A stretch of DNA of 64,000 nucleotides from MFD04716-140 sp963703125 (GCA_963703125.1 OY969790.1:3968001-4032000); one strand, 5' to 3'; counted from the first letter of the stretch, positions 37,157 through 46,547 are shown. Notes: generated by a model not told the origin, from the sequence alone. A program made the numbers and translations.

Positions 37157-37643
37157 TTAAATAATTTCAAAATATCTTTTGGTTTCCCAATCGGTAACCT
37201 CTCCCGAAAATTGTCTCCATTCCCACTCCCTAGTTTTAGTGAAATGTTCTACAAATTCGCCTCCAAAAAGTTCGTTCGCTATTTTCGAATTCTTCATTTT
37301 CTGGGAAGCTTCCCATAGGTTTGAAGGAAGAAATCCTTTTTTTGCCTCATAACCATTTCCAGTAGTCTCCGGAATATCCAGTTCCATCTTGTTTTTGATT
37401 CCATACAGGCCACTGGCCAAACAAGCCGCCATGGCCAAATACGGATTCACATCCGAACCCACTACCCTATGTTCAATACGGGTTGCTTTTTTACCGGAGC
37501 ACAGGCCCTTAAGGGATGTAGTTCTATTATCCCTGCCCCATGTTTTGTTAATCGGTGCCCAGGCCCCAACAATCAATCTTTTGTAACTATTTATTGTGGG
37601 TGCGAACATTGGAAGTATTTCTGGCAAACAATGCAGTTGGCCT
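37157..37643 (-). CDS. Glutamine-synthetase-family gamma-glutamyl ligase, 3' end only
   Basis: Only the last 160 or so residues remain. They begin at AGQLHCLPEILPMFAPTINSY, in the middle of the catalytic domain, and run through GRDNRTTSLKGL, ATRIEHRVVGSDVNPYLAMAACLASGLYGI to the end. These are GlnA/PuuA family motifs. The sequence upstream is from another genome, so the N-terminal two thirds are missing because of the chimeric join rather than a mutation. Neighbouring genes make a PuuA- or GlnA4-like ligase that adds glutamate to an amine more likely than true glutamine synthetase. Confidence 0.88.
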
Positions 37644-37649
37644 GCCAAC
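37636..37649. other. Chimeric junction between two genomes
   Basis: To the left, AT-rich flavobacterial glutamine-synthetase-family coding sequence ends at its AGQLHCLPE motif. To the right, GC-rich sequence starts inside the C-terminus of a Gfo/Idh dehydrogenase (QYASVDDGWTVGR) on the same strand. The shared bases form a small palindrome, GTTGGC CT GCCAAC. No mobile-element end is visible. Confidence 0.9.
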
Positions 37650-38760
37650 CGTCCAGCCGTCGTCGACGCTGGCGTACTGCGGGCCGGCCCCGGCAAACGG
37701 CTTGCCGGCCTTCCACGCCCGCACGTCCTTCTCGAACGCGCGGTGCAGGCGCGCGAAGGCGTCGTGGAACGCCTCGGGGTGGCCCGACGGGATCGTCGGC
37801 TCGGCCAGCAGGGCCGCCGGCGCGTCCTTCGGGAGGAACCCGTCTCCGGCGTGACCGCGCCCCGCCAGTAGACGCGGTCGGGCTGGCCGGGCAGCTGGAT
37901 CGTCACGCGCTCCGGCTCTTCCTGGTTCCAGCGCAGCGTCGCCCTTCGTGCCGGCGACCTCGATGCCGAGGTCGTTCTTGTGGCCGATGCAGATCTGGGA
38001 GGCCCGCACGAGGGCCTTGCCGCCGTTCGAGCAGCTGGCAGTAGACGGTGAAGTGGTCGTCGAGCTGCCGGCCCTGGACGAACGTCTCCAGCTGCGCCGA
38101 GACGCGCGCGACCTCGAGGCCGGTCACGTAGCGCAGCTGCATCAGCGCGTGCGTGCCGATGTCGCCGCCGCAGCCGGAGGCGCCGGCCCGCTTCGGATCG
38201 ACGCGCCACGACGCCTGCTGCTGCCCGGTGTCCTCCGCCTGCGTCGCCAGCCAGCCCTGGATGTAGACGCGTCCACCCAGCGCACGTCGCCGAGCAGCCC
38301 GCTGCGGACGATGTAGCGCGAGAAGCGGCTGGTCCAGTGGCCGAGGTACGTGTGCGCGACGCCGAACGGGATCTTCAGCTTCCGCGACGGTCCTGACGAG
38401 ATCGCGCGGCCTCCTTCAGCGTGAGGCACAGCGGCTTCTCGCAGAACACCGGGATGCCGGCCTTCATGGCCTTCATCGCCGGGTCGAAGTGCACGTGGTT
38501 CGGCGTGACGATGAGGACGTAGTCGAGCTGCTCGCCGGCGGGCAGGCTCGCCTTCGCGGCGATCATCTCGTCGTAGGACCGGTAGCCCTTGATCGGGTAC
38601 GGCCAGTTCGCCGCCTCGTCAGGGCGACCTTGGGATCGGGGAACAGCGCCGCCGCCACGACGCGGCGGGTGCCGTCGAAGTGGATCGCCTTCTGGTGCGG
38701 ATGGACGATGAACGCGCCCTTGCCGCCGCCGACCAGTCCGACATTGAGGGGTGTGGCCAT
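37644..38760 (-). CDS. Gfo/Idh/MocA dehydrogenase, frameshifted and cut at the junction
   Basis: The start is MATPLNVGLVGGGKGAFIVHP at 38760. Pieces in different frames then follow in order: GYRSYDEMIAAKASLPAGEQ with DYVLIVTPNHVHFDPAMKAM and GIPVFCEKPLCLTLKEA (catalytic lysine), IPFGVAHTYLGHW, GDVRWVDAS, ALMQLRYVTGLEVARVSAQLE, ASQICIGHKNDLGIEVAGTKG and FARLHRAFEKDVRAWKAGKP. At least six frame changes are needed. All conserved blocks are present, so the gene is probably intact in the organism. The last few residues are lost at the junction. It is divergent from a Tat-exported isomerase, a common pairing in sugar catabolism. Confidence 0.85.
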
Positions 38761-38886
38761 ACGTTGCGTCTCCGTTTCGTGGATGCCGGTCCTTCGCGGG
38801 CGCGCGGCCAGGCGCCGCCCGCCACTCGGCCAAAGCGTACATCAGGACGGCCCGGTGTAGAATCGCCCGGTGTCAAGGAGGCCGTG

Positions 38887-39750
38887 ATGGACAGTTCTCC
38901 GACCAGGCGTCGATTCCTCAAGGTGGCCGGTGTTGGGGCGGTGGCCTGCGCGGTGTCCCCGCGCGGCGAGGCGCTGGCAGCGTCCTCCTCCCGAGCGGCG
39001 GGTGCAGCCGCCGCGGCCCTGCCGTTCGAGCTCGGCATGGCGTCGTACACGCTGCGGGCGTTCCCGGTGGACCAGGCCATCGAGATGACCAGGCGCCTGG
39101 GCCTGACCCGCATCTGCTTCAAGGACTTCCATCTGAAGATGGACGCGACCGCCGCGGAGGTGGCCGAGACGGTGGCGAAGGTGAAGGCCGCCGGCCTGGA
39201 CCTCTATGCCGGCGGTGTCATCTACATGAAGACCGAGGCGGAAGTCGATCGGGCCTTCGTCTACGCGAAGGCCGCCGGCATGAAGATGATCATCGGCGTG
39301 CCGACGTACGAGCTCGTCGCCTACACGAACCGCAAGGTCCAGGAGTACGACATCCCCGTGGCCATTCACAACCACGGTCCCGACAACCCGCTCTTCCCCA
39401 CGCCGCAGAGCGCGTACGAGCGGATTGCCGGCATGGACCGGCGGATGGGGTTGTGCATGGACATCGGCCACACCCAGCGCTCGGGCGTCGATCCGTCCGA
39501 GTCGGCCGAGAAGTACGCCGACCGGCTGCTCGACGTGCACGTCAAAGACGTGTCGGCGTCCACGGCCAAGGGCACCACGGTCGAGATCGGCCGCGGCGTC
39601 ATCGACATCCCGAAGCTGATGCGCACGCTGAAGCGGATCGGCTACAAGGGCACGCTGGCGCTCGAGTACGAGAAGGACGCGAAAGACCCGCTGCCGGGTT
39701 CCGCGGAGTCGATCGGCTACCTCAGGGGCGTCCTCGCGGCGCTCGCCTGA
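38887..39750 (+). CDS. Tat-exported sugar phosphate isomerase/epimerase-like protein
   Basis: This 287-residue protein starts at MDSSPTRRRFLKVAGVGAV, a twin-arginine signal, with an AAGGAGG ribosome site just ahead. The xylose-isomerase-like TIM barrel follows (FELGMASYTLRAFPVDQAIE; KMIIGVPTYELVAYTNRKVQ; IPVAIHNHGPDNPLF; GLCMDIGHTQRSGVDP; LDVHVKDVS; GTLALEYEKD). Histidines, aspartates and glutamates at strand ends should bind one metal. The frame is intact. It is divergent from a Gfo/Idh dehydrogenase, suggesting oxidised-sugar metabolism. The substrate is unknown. Confidence 0.9.
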   Translation: MDSSPTRRRFLKVAGVGAVACAVSPRGEALAASSSRAAGAAAAALPFELGMASYTLRAFPVDQAIEMTRRLGLTRICFKDFHLKMDATAAEVAETVAKVKAAGLDLYAGGVIYMKTEAEVDRAFVYAKAAGMKMIIGVPTYELVAYTNRKVQEYDIPVAIHNHGPDNPLFPTPQSAYERIAGMDRRMGLCMDIGHTQRSGVDPSESAEKYADRLLDVHVKDVSASTAKGTTVEIGRGVIDIPKLMRTLKRIGYKGTLALEYEKDAKDPLPGSAESIGYLRGVLAALA

Positions 39751-39755
39751 GTCCT

Positions 39756-39776
39756 GCCCGGTCTTCCGGACCGGGC
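39756..39776. terminator. Hairpin between converging genes
   Basis: GCCCGGTC and GACCGGGC form an 8-bp stem around five bases in the 39-bp gap between the isomerase stop and the DUF5666 stop. It probably ends transcription in both directions. Confidence 0.6.
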
Positions 39777-39789
39777 TTCGCCTCTGGAG

Positions 39790-40881
39790 CTACTTCCTCG
39801 TGACGGTCGTGGCCAGCACCTGCCCTCCGGCCTCGACCGTCCCCTTGACCTCGACCTTCGTGCCGCTCTTGAAGCTGGCACAGGTGAGCGGGTCTGGTCC
39901 GAACACCGTGGCATCCGTCGTGTGGACCGAGTACCCGTTCACCCCGAAGGTGAGCGACGGGCAGGTGCCTTTCAGCCCGCCCATCGGGCCGGAGATGGCG
40001 AAGGCTCCCGTGGCCTCGTCGTCCTTGATCTGCAGCTTCCGCGCGACGAGCGTGCCATCCGGCAGGCGCGTGCCGACGGCGTGAATCGTCTGGCCGACGG
40101 ACAGGACCGACAGGGGCTGCACGTCGCCGCGCCGCTGGACCTCGGTCGCCGCTGTGGTCGTGACGATCGTGGTGCCGATCGTCAGCGTCGGCGCGGTGGC
40201 GCTCCCGCCGATCGCGTTCAGCCGCCCTTCGATGGACGCAGACTCCTCCTGTGGCGGCTCGGTGGCTGCCGCGCCGTTGACGTGAATGCGCTCGGCGAAC
40301 ACGTATCCGTCGTGCTGGAGCCCCTTGACCTCCACGCGCACGCCGACGGCCAGTGCGGCGAGTGTCAGCACGTCGTCCTCGTCGCCGTAGAACACCGTCG
40401 TCGCGTCGCCCCGCACTTCGCGGCCGTCGACCGTGGCGGTGAAGTCCGGACTCGTGACGCTGAGCGCCGTGATGAGGCCGTTGACGTTGACGGGAATCCA
40501 GGTATTGGTGTTCTGGATGGCGATGCTGCCCGCCGTGATCACGCCGTCACTCAGGGTGCCCTTCACGTGGACGCGCTGGCCGATCGCCAGGTCCGCGAAG
40601 GCGCAGGCCGTGTCGCCCTTCCAGATGGCCGTCTGCGCCGTCGTCGCGACGGAACGCCCGTCGACGACGAGCGTGCCCCCGGGGTCGGCGGGCAGCGACT
40701 CGATGCGGCCCTCGACTTCCACGGCCGCTGCAGGCTTGCTCGACGCGCTTCCGTTCATCGACGCGGATGCCACGACGAGATTCCCCGACGGACTCGGCGC
40801 GCTCGGGGACTCCGGGCCGGACCCGCCGCACCCGACGGTTCCGACAGCCACGACAACCGCGACCCCGATCCACCGGTTCAT
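39790..40881 (-). CDS. DUF5666 repeat lipoprotein
   Basis: The gene starts at MNRWIGVAVVVAVGTVGCGG (ATG at 40881), a lipoprotein signal with C18, and encodes 363 residues. Four or five beta-rich DUF5666/OB-like repeats follow, each with a pattern like VEVEGRIESL...VDGRSVATTAQT...LAIGQRVHVKGTL. Function is unknown; the family is common in Acidobacteriota and Proteobacteria and is presumed to sit in the envelope. The open frame extends upstream without a stop into the Sel1 gene, but only because of a frame error there; the lipoprotein signal marks the true start. Confidence 0.87.
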   Translation of the reverse strand: MNRWIGVAVVVAVGTVGCGGSGPESPSAPSPSGNLVVASASMNGSASSKPAAAVEVEGRIESLPADPGGTLVVDGRSVATTAQTAIWKGDTACAFADLAIGQRVHVKGTLSDGVITAGSIAIQNTNTWIPVNVNGLITALSVTSPDFTATVDGREVRGDATTVFYGDEDDVLTLAALAVGVRVEVKGLQHDGYVFAERIHVNGAAATEPPQEESASIEGRLNAIGGSATAPTLTIGTTIVTTTAATEVQRRGDVQPLSVLSVGQTIHAVGTRLPDGTLVARKLQIKDDEATGAFAISGPMGGLKGTCPSLTFGVNGYSVHTTDATVFGPDPLTCASFKSGTKVEVKGTVEAGGQVLATTVTRK

Positions 40882-41054
40882 GAGCCCCTCCCGTGACAGC
40901 ACCGTGACGCGTCTGGGGTCGTCAATGCAGGCGAGGTGCCCGCGCCTGCGCCGGGAGATCCGGCCGATGGCCTTCCGTGTCCCGGTCGGGCGGAGACGAT
41001 TGTGTAACGGAAGCGCCCGTTTCGTGCCGGACGCGCGGCCGCAGGCGTTCGACG

Positions 41055-42740
41055 CTAGCGCCTGCCCCGCTCTTCGAAGGACGCGTCCCACCTGGCGATG
41101 CGCTGACGGCTGGCCTCCGCCTGCGCCGGCGTCATCTGCGAGGCGATTTCGTCGAGCGCGGCCGCACAGGATTCCTGCATCGCTCCGCTCGATCGGGTCG
41201 CGGCGAGGTGGATCCACCAGATACGCCTCGACCAGATCCTGCGGCACGCCCTCGCCCCGTGCGTACCGGACGCCCAGGTTGAACTGCGCGGGCAGGTGCG
41301 ATGATTCGGCGGCCTGCTGGTACCACCACGCCGCTTGCTCGTCGTCGCGCTCCACGCCGATGCCGCGCGCGTGACGCAAGGCGAGGTTGAACTGCGCGGC
41401 GGGATGGCCTCGCTCGGCAGCCCTCCGGTACCACGATGCCGCCTCGCCGTCGTCCTGCCGGACGCCAAGTCCCTTCGCGAAACGGACGCCGAGTTCGAAC
41501 TGCGCGGGTGCGCTGCCGAGATCGGCGGCCTTCCGGAGCCATTCCACGGCCCTGGTCTCGTCGTGCAGGACGCCGCGCCCGGCGGCGTACAGCGCGGCCA
41601 GGGTGTATTGCGCTTCAGCCAGTCCCTGCTCGGCCGCGCGCGCGCACCAGGCGAACGCCTCGGCGTCGTTCTGGGGGACGCCGTCGCCCGCGGCGTGCAT
41701 GGCGGCGAGCCGGTACTGCGCGAGCGCGTCTCCGCGCTCGGCCTCGGCGCGGCAGGCCGCGACGCGGGCATCCTCCGGCGCGTGTCACAGGGCACTGGAG
41801 CCGTGGTCGCCGGGGACGGCTGGACGGCTAAGAACTGCCCGGACGACGACTCGCCGGCAGGCGCCGAGGGGATTGTCGGGAGGCCCGCGTACGAATCCGG
41901 GAACGTCGGGGCCGGACTGGGCCGGGCCAGGGGAGGCGGTTCAGACGGCACAGCCGGCTCGGTTCCGGCGGACAAGGGTGAACTGGCGAGCGCGCGCGCC
42001 GCCGCCGCGTGTCCCTGGTCCGCGGCGCGCCGGTACCAGTCCGCGGCCGCCAAGGCGTCCTGCTCCACGCCTTCGCCGGACTCGTACGCTCTGCCGAGTT
42101 CGTACTGGGAAGGGGCGTGGCCCTGCTCGGCTGCCTGCCGGTACCAGCGGACTGCCTGCGGCGCATCCTGAACCACGCCGTCGCCGTGGGCGTACATCAC
42201 GCCGAGGGTGTGCTGGGCCTCGGCGTGGCCACGCGCGGCCGCTTTCCGGCACCAGGCGACGGCCTGCCATCCGTCGCGGGATACGCCTTCGCCCCGCGCG
42301 TGCATGACGCCCAGTGTGAACTGCGCTTCCGGGTGGCCCTGGAAGGCCGCCTTGCGGCACCACGAGACGGCCGCGGCCTGGTCCTGCGCGACGCCTCGAC
42401 CAGTGCCGTACATCACCCCGAGCATGTAGGCGGCCTCGGGCTGGCCCTGCTCGGCGGCCTGCTGGAACCACGCGACGGCCGCGGCGTCGTCGCGGGGCAC
42501 CTGCTGCCCCTGGGCGTGCCAGAGGCCGAGGCGGTACTGGGCCAGCGCATGCCCCTGCGCGGCCGCCTTGCGGTACAACGCCAGCGCGAGCCCCGCGTCG
42601 GACCGCCCCCCGGCCTGGCCCCGCGCGTGGCAGAACGCGAGCGCGAACTGCGCGGTAACCTGGCCCAGGTCGGCCCGTTCGCTGAGGTCGGTCAGGGGGT
42701 CTCCCTGGCAGCGCGGGGACGGTGTCGGCTCGGGGTCCAC
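41055..42740 (-). CDS. Sel1-repeat protein, eleven repeats, two frameshifts
   Basis: The start is MDPEPTPSPRCQGDPLTDL at 42740. Six Sel1 repeats come first (for example EAQHTLGVMYAHGDGVVQDAPQAVRWYRQAAEQGHA in overlapping pieces), then a proline-rich linker. Five more repeats follow after a frame change near 41,780. Another change near 41,220 restores the tail ALDEIASQMTPAQAEASRQRIARW. The total is about 560 residues. No signal peptide is seen. Sel1 repeats form helical scaffolds for protein binding; the partner is unknown. Confidence 0.88.
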   Translation of the reverse strand: MDPEPTPSPRCQGDPLTDLSERADLGQVTAQFALAFCHARGQAGGRSDAGLALALYRKAAAQGHALAQYRLGLWHAQGQQVPRDDAAAVAWFQQAAEQGQPEAAYMLGVMYGTGRGVAQDQAAAVSWCRKAAFQGHPEAQFTLGVMHARGEGVSRDGWQAVAWCRKAAARGHAEAQHTLGVMYAHGDGVVQDAPQAVRWYRQAAEQGHAPSQYELGRAYESGEGVEQDALAAADWYRRAADQGHAAAARALASSPLSAGTEPAVPSEPPPLARPSPAPTFPDSYAGLPTIPSAPAGESSSGQFLAVQPSPATTAPVPCDTRRRMPASRPAAPRPSAETRSRSTGSPPCTPRATASPRTTPRRSPGARARPSRDWLKRNTPWPRCTPPGAASCTTRPGPWNGSGRPPISAAHPRSSNSASVSRRDLASGRTTARRHRGTGGLPSEAIPPRSSTSPCVTRAASAWSATTSKRRGGTSRPPNHRTCPRSSTWASGTHGARACRRIWSRRIWWIHLAATRSSGAMQESCAAALDEIASQMTPAQAEASRQRIARWDASFEERGRR

Positions 42741-42834
42741 GGATTAGGCCTCCAGTCGGGTATCGGCGGCAAGGCCTCCCGAGTCTACCCGATGTGCGCG
42801 CGCCGGCCGCGCCGCGGAGGGGGCCGTTGGACAG

Positions 42835-42865
42835 TTGACGCGCAAAACCGGGCATTTTGTGCTAT
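42835..42865 (+). promoter_or_regulatory. Possible sigma-70 promoter of the cold-shock gene
   Basis: TTGACG, 19 bp, TGCTAT lie about 130 bp ahead of the cold-shock start. This would give a long leader, as is usual for cold-shock mRNAs. The rest of the 255-bp gap shows nothing else. Confidence 0.35.
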
Positions 42866-42995
42866 GGTGGTTCGGAGCGTGCGCGACCATGCGACGAGAG
42901 CTTGTGCATTTCCGCACAGCTCGCGTGCCCTCACCGTCTCTATCGTGTCGACGAAGAGTGGTGCAGCAGAGAAGGCGGTCGCACGAGGAGACGAT

Positions 42996-43201
42996 ATGGC
43001 TTCGTTGAGCGGAACGATCAAGCGGAAGGTCAGCGACAAGGGCTTCGGGTTCATCGCTGCCGGCGACGGAAGGAATACTTCTTCCACCAGTCGGCGTGCA
43101 TGCAGACGCCTTTCGACGCACTTCGCGAAGGCGACCCGGTGACGTTCGAGACCGGCCAGGGCCCCAAGGGTCCGCGCGCCGAGAACGTCCGGCCGGCGTA
43201 A
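42996..43201 (+). CDS. Cold-shock domain protein (one frameshift)
   Basis: This is a CspA-family RNA chaperone of about 68 residues. It reads MASLSGTIKRKVSDKGFGFI, then changes frame near 43,070, and continues KEYFFHQSACMQTPFDALREGDPVTFETGQGPKG to the stop. The RNP1-like KGFGFI and RNP2-like YFFHQS motifs are both present. The break is explained if a run of A's in GGAAAGGAA lost one base, so it is likely a sequencing error. Confidence 0.92.
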
Positions 43202-43223
43202 CGACCCCGCCCGAGACACTGTC

Positions 43224-43258
43224 CACCGGCACACCCGCCCGAGGCGGGTGTGCCGGTG
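43224..43258. terminator. Long perfect hairpin after the cold-shock gene
   Basis: A 16-bp perfect stem (CACCGGCACACCCGCC and its complement) encloses three bases. It has no clear T-run. It lies between converging genes, 22 bp after the cold-shock stop. Confidence 0.7.
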
Positions 43259-43270
43259 TCTGTTCGAGTC

Positions 43271-45486
43271 CTATCGATAGTCCACCCGATAGACCCTGAC
43301 GCTCTGTCCGGGCAAGTCCACCCCGAGCGTGAATTCGCTCCCGCCGGCTGCTGGAAGCCCCTGGGCCGACGACCCCGAAGTGATGTCGCGGACCGACCGC
43401 GCGGCGCGCGCGAGCGGCAGCGCGCAGGTCACGCGGACTGGCTCCGGTTCGTGGTTGAACACGAAGACGAGTTCGCCGTCCGGCGCCGTCATGCGCCGGA
43501 GCTCGACGAAACGCGACGACGCGATGTCGGGCCGCTCGATTCCAGCCCACTCGCACAGGATGTCGCCCAGCGGGTTCATGGCCGCGGGTTCGAGGGCGTT
43601 GCTCTCGCCGGCGAACGTGCCGAGGATGATCGCGCGGCCTTTCCCGACAGCCCGTTCGAAGGCCGCCGGCTATTCGTCCTCGAACACGGCGACGGCCGCG
43701 GCTGCCGGGTCGAGTACCTCGAAGTGCTCCGCGATGTTCGCGCCCTGAAAGACGCGCGACCCCCACCGCACCTTCACCTGCTTCACCGGCAGCACCTCCG
43801 ACTCGCGCACGCCCAGCATCCGATGCCAGCCGAACGCCGGCAGGACCGGCGCCGCGTGCCCGCGCTCGTCCTGCCATCCGGGGCGCGCCTCGAGAAGCAC
43901 CCTCCCGCCATCCCGGACGTTACGCTTCCAGCGCAGCGGCCATCCCCTCGGTCATGAGAATCGGGCACGGCACGACCACGAGCGCGTAGCGCTTCAGCCC
44001 GTCCGGCGTCAGTTCGCGCGCGCTCGGGAAGTCGACGGGGACGTTCCGCTCGAAGAACATCCGGTGACCCCGCGACGGCCCGGTGCATCGAGCGCCGGTC
44101 GCCGTACGCCTGCTCGCCGCCGAGCAGCGGCACCAGCGGGTTGAACACGACGGCCACGCTCGCCGGCGCCGGGCGCGCCGCCAGGATCACGTCGGCATTC
44201 GCGGCGATCGCGCGGGCCGTGGCGCCAGCCCGCCGGCTGCGTTCGGTGAGCGACCCGTCGAGGTTGACGAGGCCGTAGCCGCCCGCCTCGTATCCCGTGC
44301 TCATCGGGTAGTACGCGTAGACGCTGATCGACTTCGCGCCGCGCGACACGGCGCTCCATGCGTAGATGTCGAGGTCGTCCCCGGCGATGGGATTGCCCGT
44401 GACGATCCCGTGCACGCCGTACCCGGCCTGGAGCTCGCCGACGTAGAAGCCGCGATCACCGGTCACGGCGCGCGCCATGTCGAACACGAGGGCCCGGCGC
44501 TCCAACGGGAAGTCCCGGTCGGGCGACGTCAGCTTCGGGTAGAAGCTCGTCCCGAAGAAGTCGACGGACGACTTCATCAGGTAATCGTCCGAGGCGTCCA
44601 TGCTGTCGGCCAGCGTCCGGAAGACGGGTGACGGGTTGGGCGCGTGGCTCGTGACGGGGTGCGACGCGTCGATACCCCGCACCGCGTCCGCGCGCGACTT
44701 CAGGTCGGCGGCGATCTTCTCGCCGATGAACACCCGCCAGTCCATGAAGTCGGCGTACGTGAGGATGGTCCCGAAGCGGGGCGGCTCGACCTGCTCCCAC
44801 GCGCTGAACGTCCGGTACCACGCCGCGTTCAAGCGCTCGATGCTGCCGTGCCTGGCCTGCAGCCAGCCGCGGAAGCGAGCCATGGTGTGCGGGCAATAGC
44901 AGAACTGCGCGTTCGGCACGTAGGTCGGCAACGCCCAGTTCATGACCGCCGGCTCGCTCCAGAGGTCGTAGGCGTAGAACGCCGGGCTCGCCGAGGCGCG
45001 GCGCGCCACCTGCTCGAAGAAGCGGAGCATCGCGCGCCGGACGCCGGGGTGGTCGAAGCAGGAGCCGGGCGCCGCCTGCGGCTTGATGGCCGTGCCCCCC
45101 TGCGACACGAAGTGGCCGTCGGGGTGCTGCACGCCGACCCACTCCGGCGCCGAGTCCACGTAGACCTGGACGATGACCTTCAGGCCGGCTTCCTCGGCGA
45201 GCTTCAGCACGAGTTGAAGCTGATCGAACCGGAACTCGCCCTCACGCGGCTCGGCGGCGCTCCACTCCACCCACGTCCGGACGGTGTTGAAGCCGAGCGA
45301 CTTCATCGACGCGAGGTCCTGCCGCCAGGCGCCCTCCGACGCGGGCCCGACGGATTCGAGCATGGGCGGGCGGGCCGTGCCTCCCCCGTACCAGACCGCC
45401 ACGGGGAAGAACGGCGCCGGCGCGGCCCCGAGCCACGCTCCCGCGAGGATGGCCGCCGCGGAGCAGAACGCCAGGGCTCGTCTCAT
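43271..45486 (-). CDS. GH42-like exported glycoside hydrolase, frameshifted near the 3' end
   Basis: The start MRRALAFCSAAAILAGAWLG is a signal peptide, 1 bp after the upstream CDF stop. The TIM barrel (GFNTVRTWVEWSAAEPREGEF; KVIVQVYVDSAPEWVG; FYAYDLWSEPAVMNWALP with the presumed acid/base glutamate; GFYVGELQAGYG with the presumed nucleophile; AKSISVYAYYPMSTGYEAGG) fits beta-galactosidase family 42. From about 44,060 the frame changes at least three times. The last pieces are SRVFQGANIAEHFEVLDP and RFVELRRMTAPDGELVFVFN to RVYRVDYR. The product has about 740 residues and is probably periplasmic. Confidence 0.83.
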
Positions 45487-45487
45487 C

Positions 45488-46433
45488 TCACTCCGTCGCG
45501 TCCCGGCCGGCGGCATCCGCCGGCGGCGGCTCCTGCCGGTCCAGTCGCTCGTCGTACCAGGATACCTCGGGTCGTCAAGCGACTCGAGGTGCGTGAAGAC
45601 ATTGACGTTCGGGACGGCGGCGCGGATTCTCGCCTCGACGTCCTCGAGCAGTTCGTGCCCCTGGTGGACCGTCCACCCGCCCGGCACGAGCACGTGAAAC
45701 GACACGAACCGTCTGGCCCCCGACTGGCGCGTCCGCAGCGCATGGTACTGGACGCCGTCCTGCAGGTGGCTCGCGAGCGCCGCCTTCACGGCCGCCAGTT
45801 CGTCGGCCGGCAAGGCCGTGTCCATCAGCCCGAGGACCGATCGCCGCACGATGCCGAAGCCGGTCCGCACGATGTTCGCGGCCACGGCAGCGCCACGATC
45901 GGGTCGAGCCGCAGCCACCCGGTCGCCGCGACCGCGCACACGCCGACGATGACGCCAACCGACGTCCAGACGTCCGTCAGGAGATGCTGGGCGTCCGCCT
46001 CGAGCGTGATGGAGTGGTATGCCTTGCCGACGCGCAGCAGGACGAGCGCGACCGCGAGATTGACCAGGGACGCCACGACGGTCAACGCGAGGCCGATCCC
46101 CACCTGCTCGATGGGCCTCGGGGCCCAGAGGCGGCTCGCCGCCGCGACGGCGATGCTCACCGCCGCGAGGAGGATCAGGGTCCCCTCGACCCCGCTCGAG
46201 AAGTACTCGGCCTTCGAGTGGCCGTACGCGTGGTCCTCGTCCTCCGGCCTCGCAGCCACGGTCAGCATCGTCAGCGCCATGATCGCGCCGACGAGGTTGA
46301 CGATCGACTCGATGGCGTCGGACAGCAGCCCGACGGAGCCGGTCAGCCCGTACGCCGCCGACTTGAGCGTGATGGTCGTGACGGCGGCGGCTATCGACAG
46401 CCACGCGTAGCGCCTGAGGTCCGGCGGTCCCAC
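45488..46433 (-). CDS. Cation diffusion facilitator transporter (frameshifted)
   Basis: This is an inner-membrane metal exporter. Helices begin MGPPDLRRYAWLSIAAAV. The transport-site motif is GLLSDAIESIVNLVGAIMAL, where DxxxD is replaced by D, E and N positions, and ITLEADAQHLLTDVWTSVGV carries HxxxD. The cytoplasmic domain (HALRTRQSGARRFVSFHVLVPGGWTVHQGHELLEDVEARI) is in another frame after a break near 45,880. A second break near 45,560 leads to WYDERLDRQEPPPADAAGRD and the stop at 45,488. The metal is not clear from sequence. It is the first gene of a two-gene run with the GH42 protein. Confidence 0.87.
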
Positions 46434-46547
46434 GGCTCACAGGATACCCGAGCGCAACGGCGCCTGCCAGCGGCCTCCGGCAACACCCGCTCATGGCTCG
46501 AGTGGGTGCCCGAGGGCCGGCGCGGCCGCGAGCGCGGGGCCCTGCGC

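Noticed and set aside
37157..38209. A 350-residue reverse frame that joins the glutamine-synthetase-like tail to GC-rich sequence
   Set aside because: It crosses the chimeric junction. The right part is an out-of-frame reading of the Gfo/Idh gene, rich in Arg and Pro, with no family signal.
39790..41700. A single 636-residue Sel1-DUF5666 protein
   Set aside because: The frame is continuous only because of a break near 41,220. The DUF5666 part has its own lipoprotein signal, and the Sel1 tail continues in another frame.
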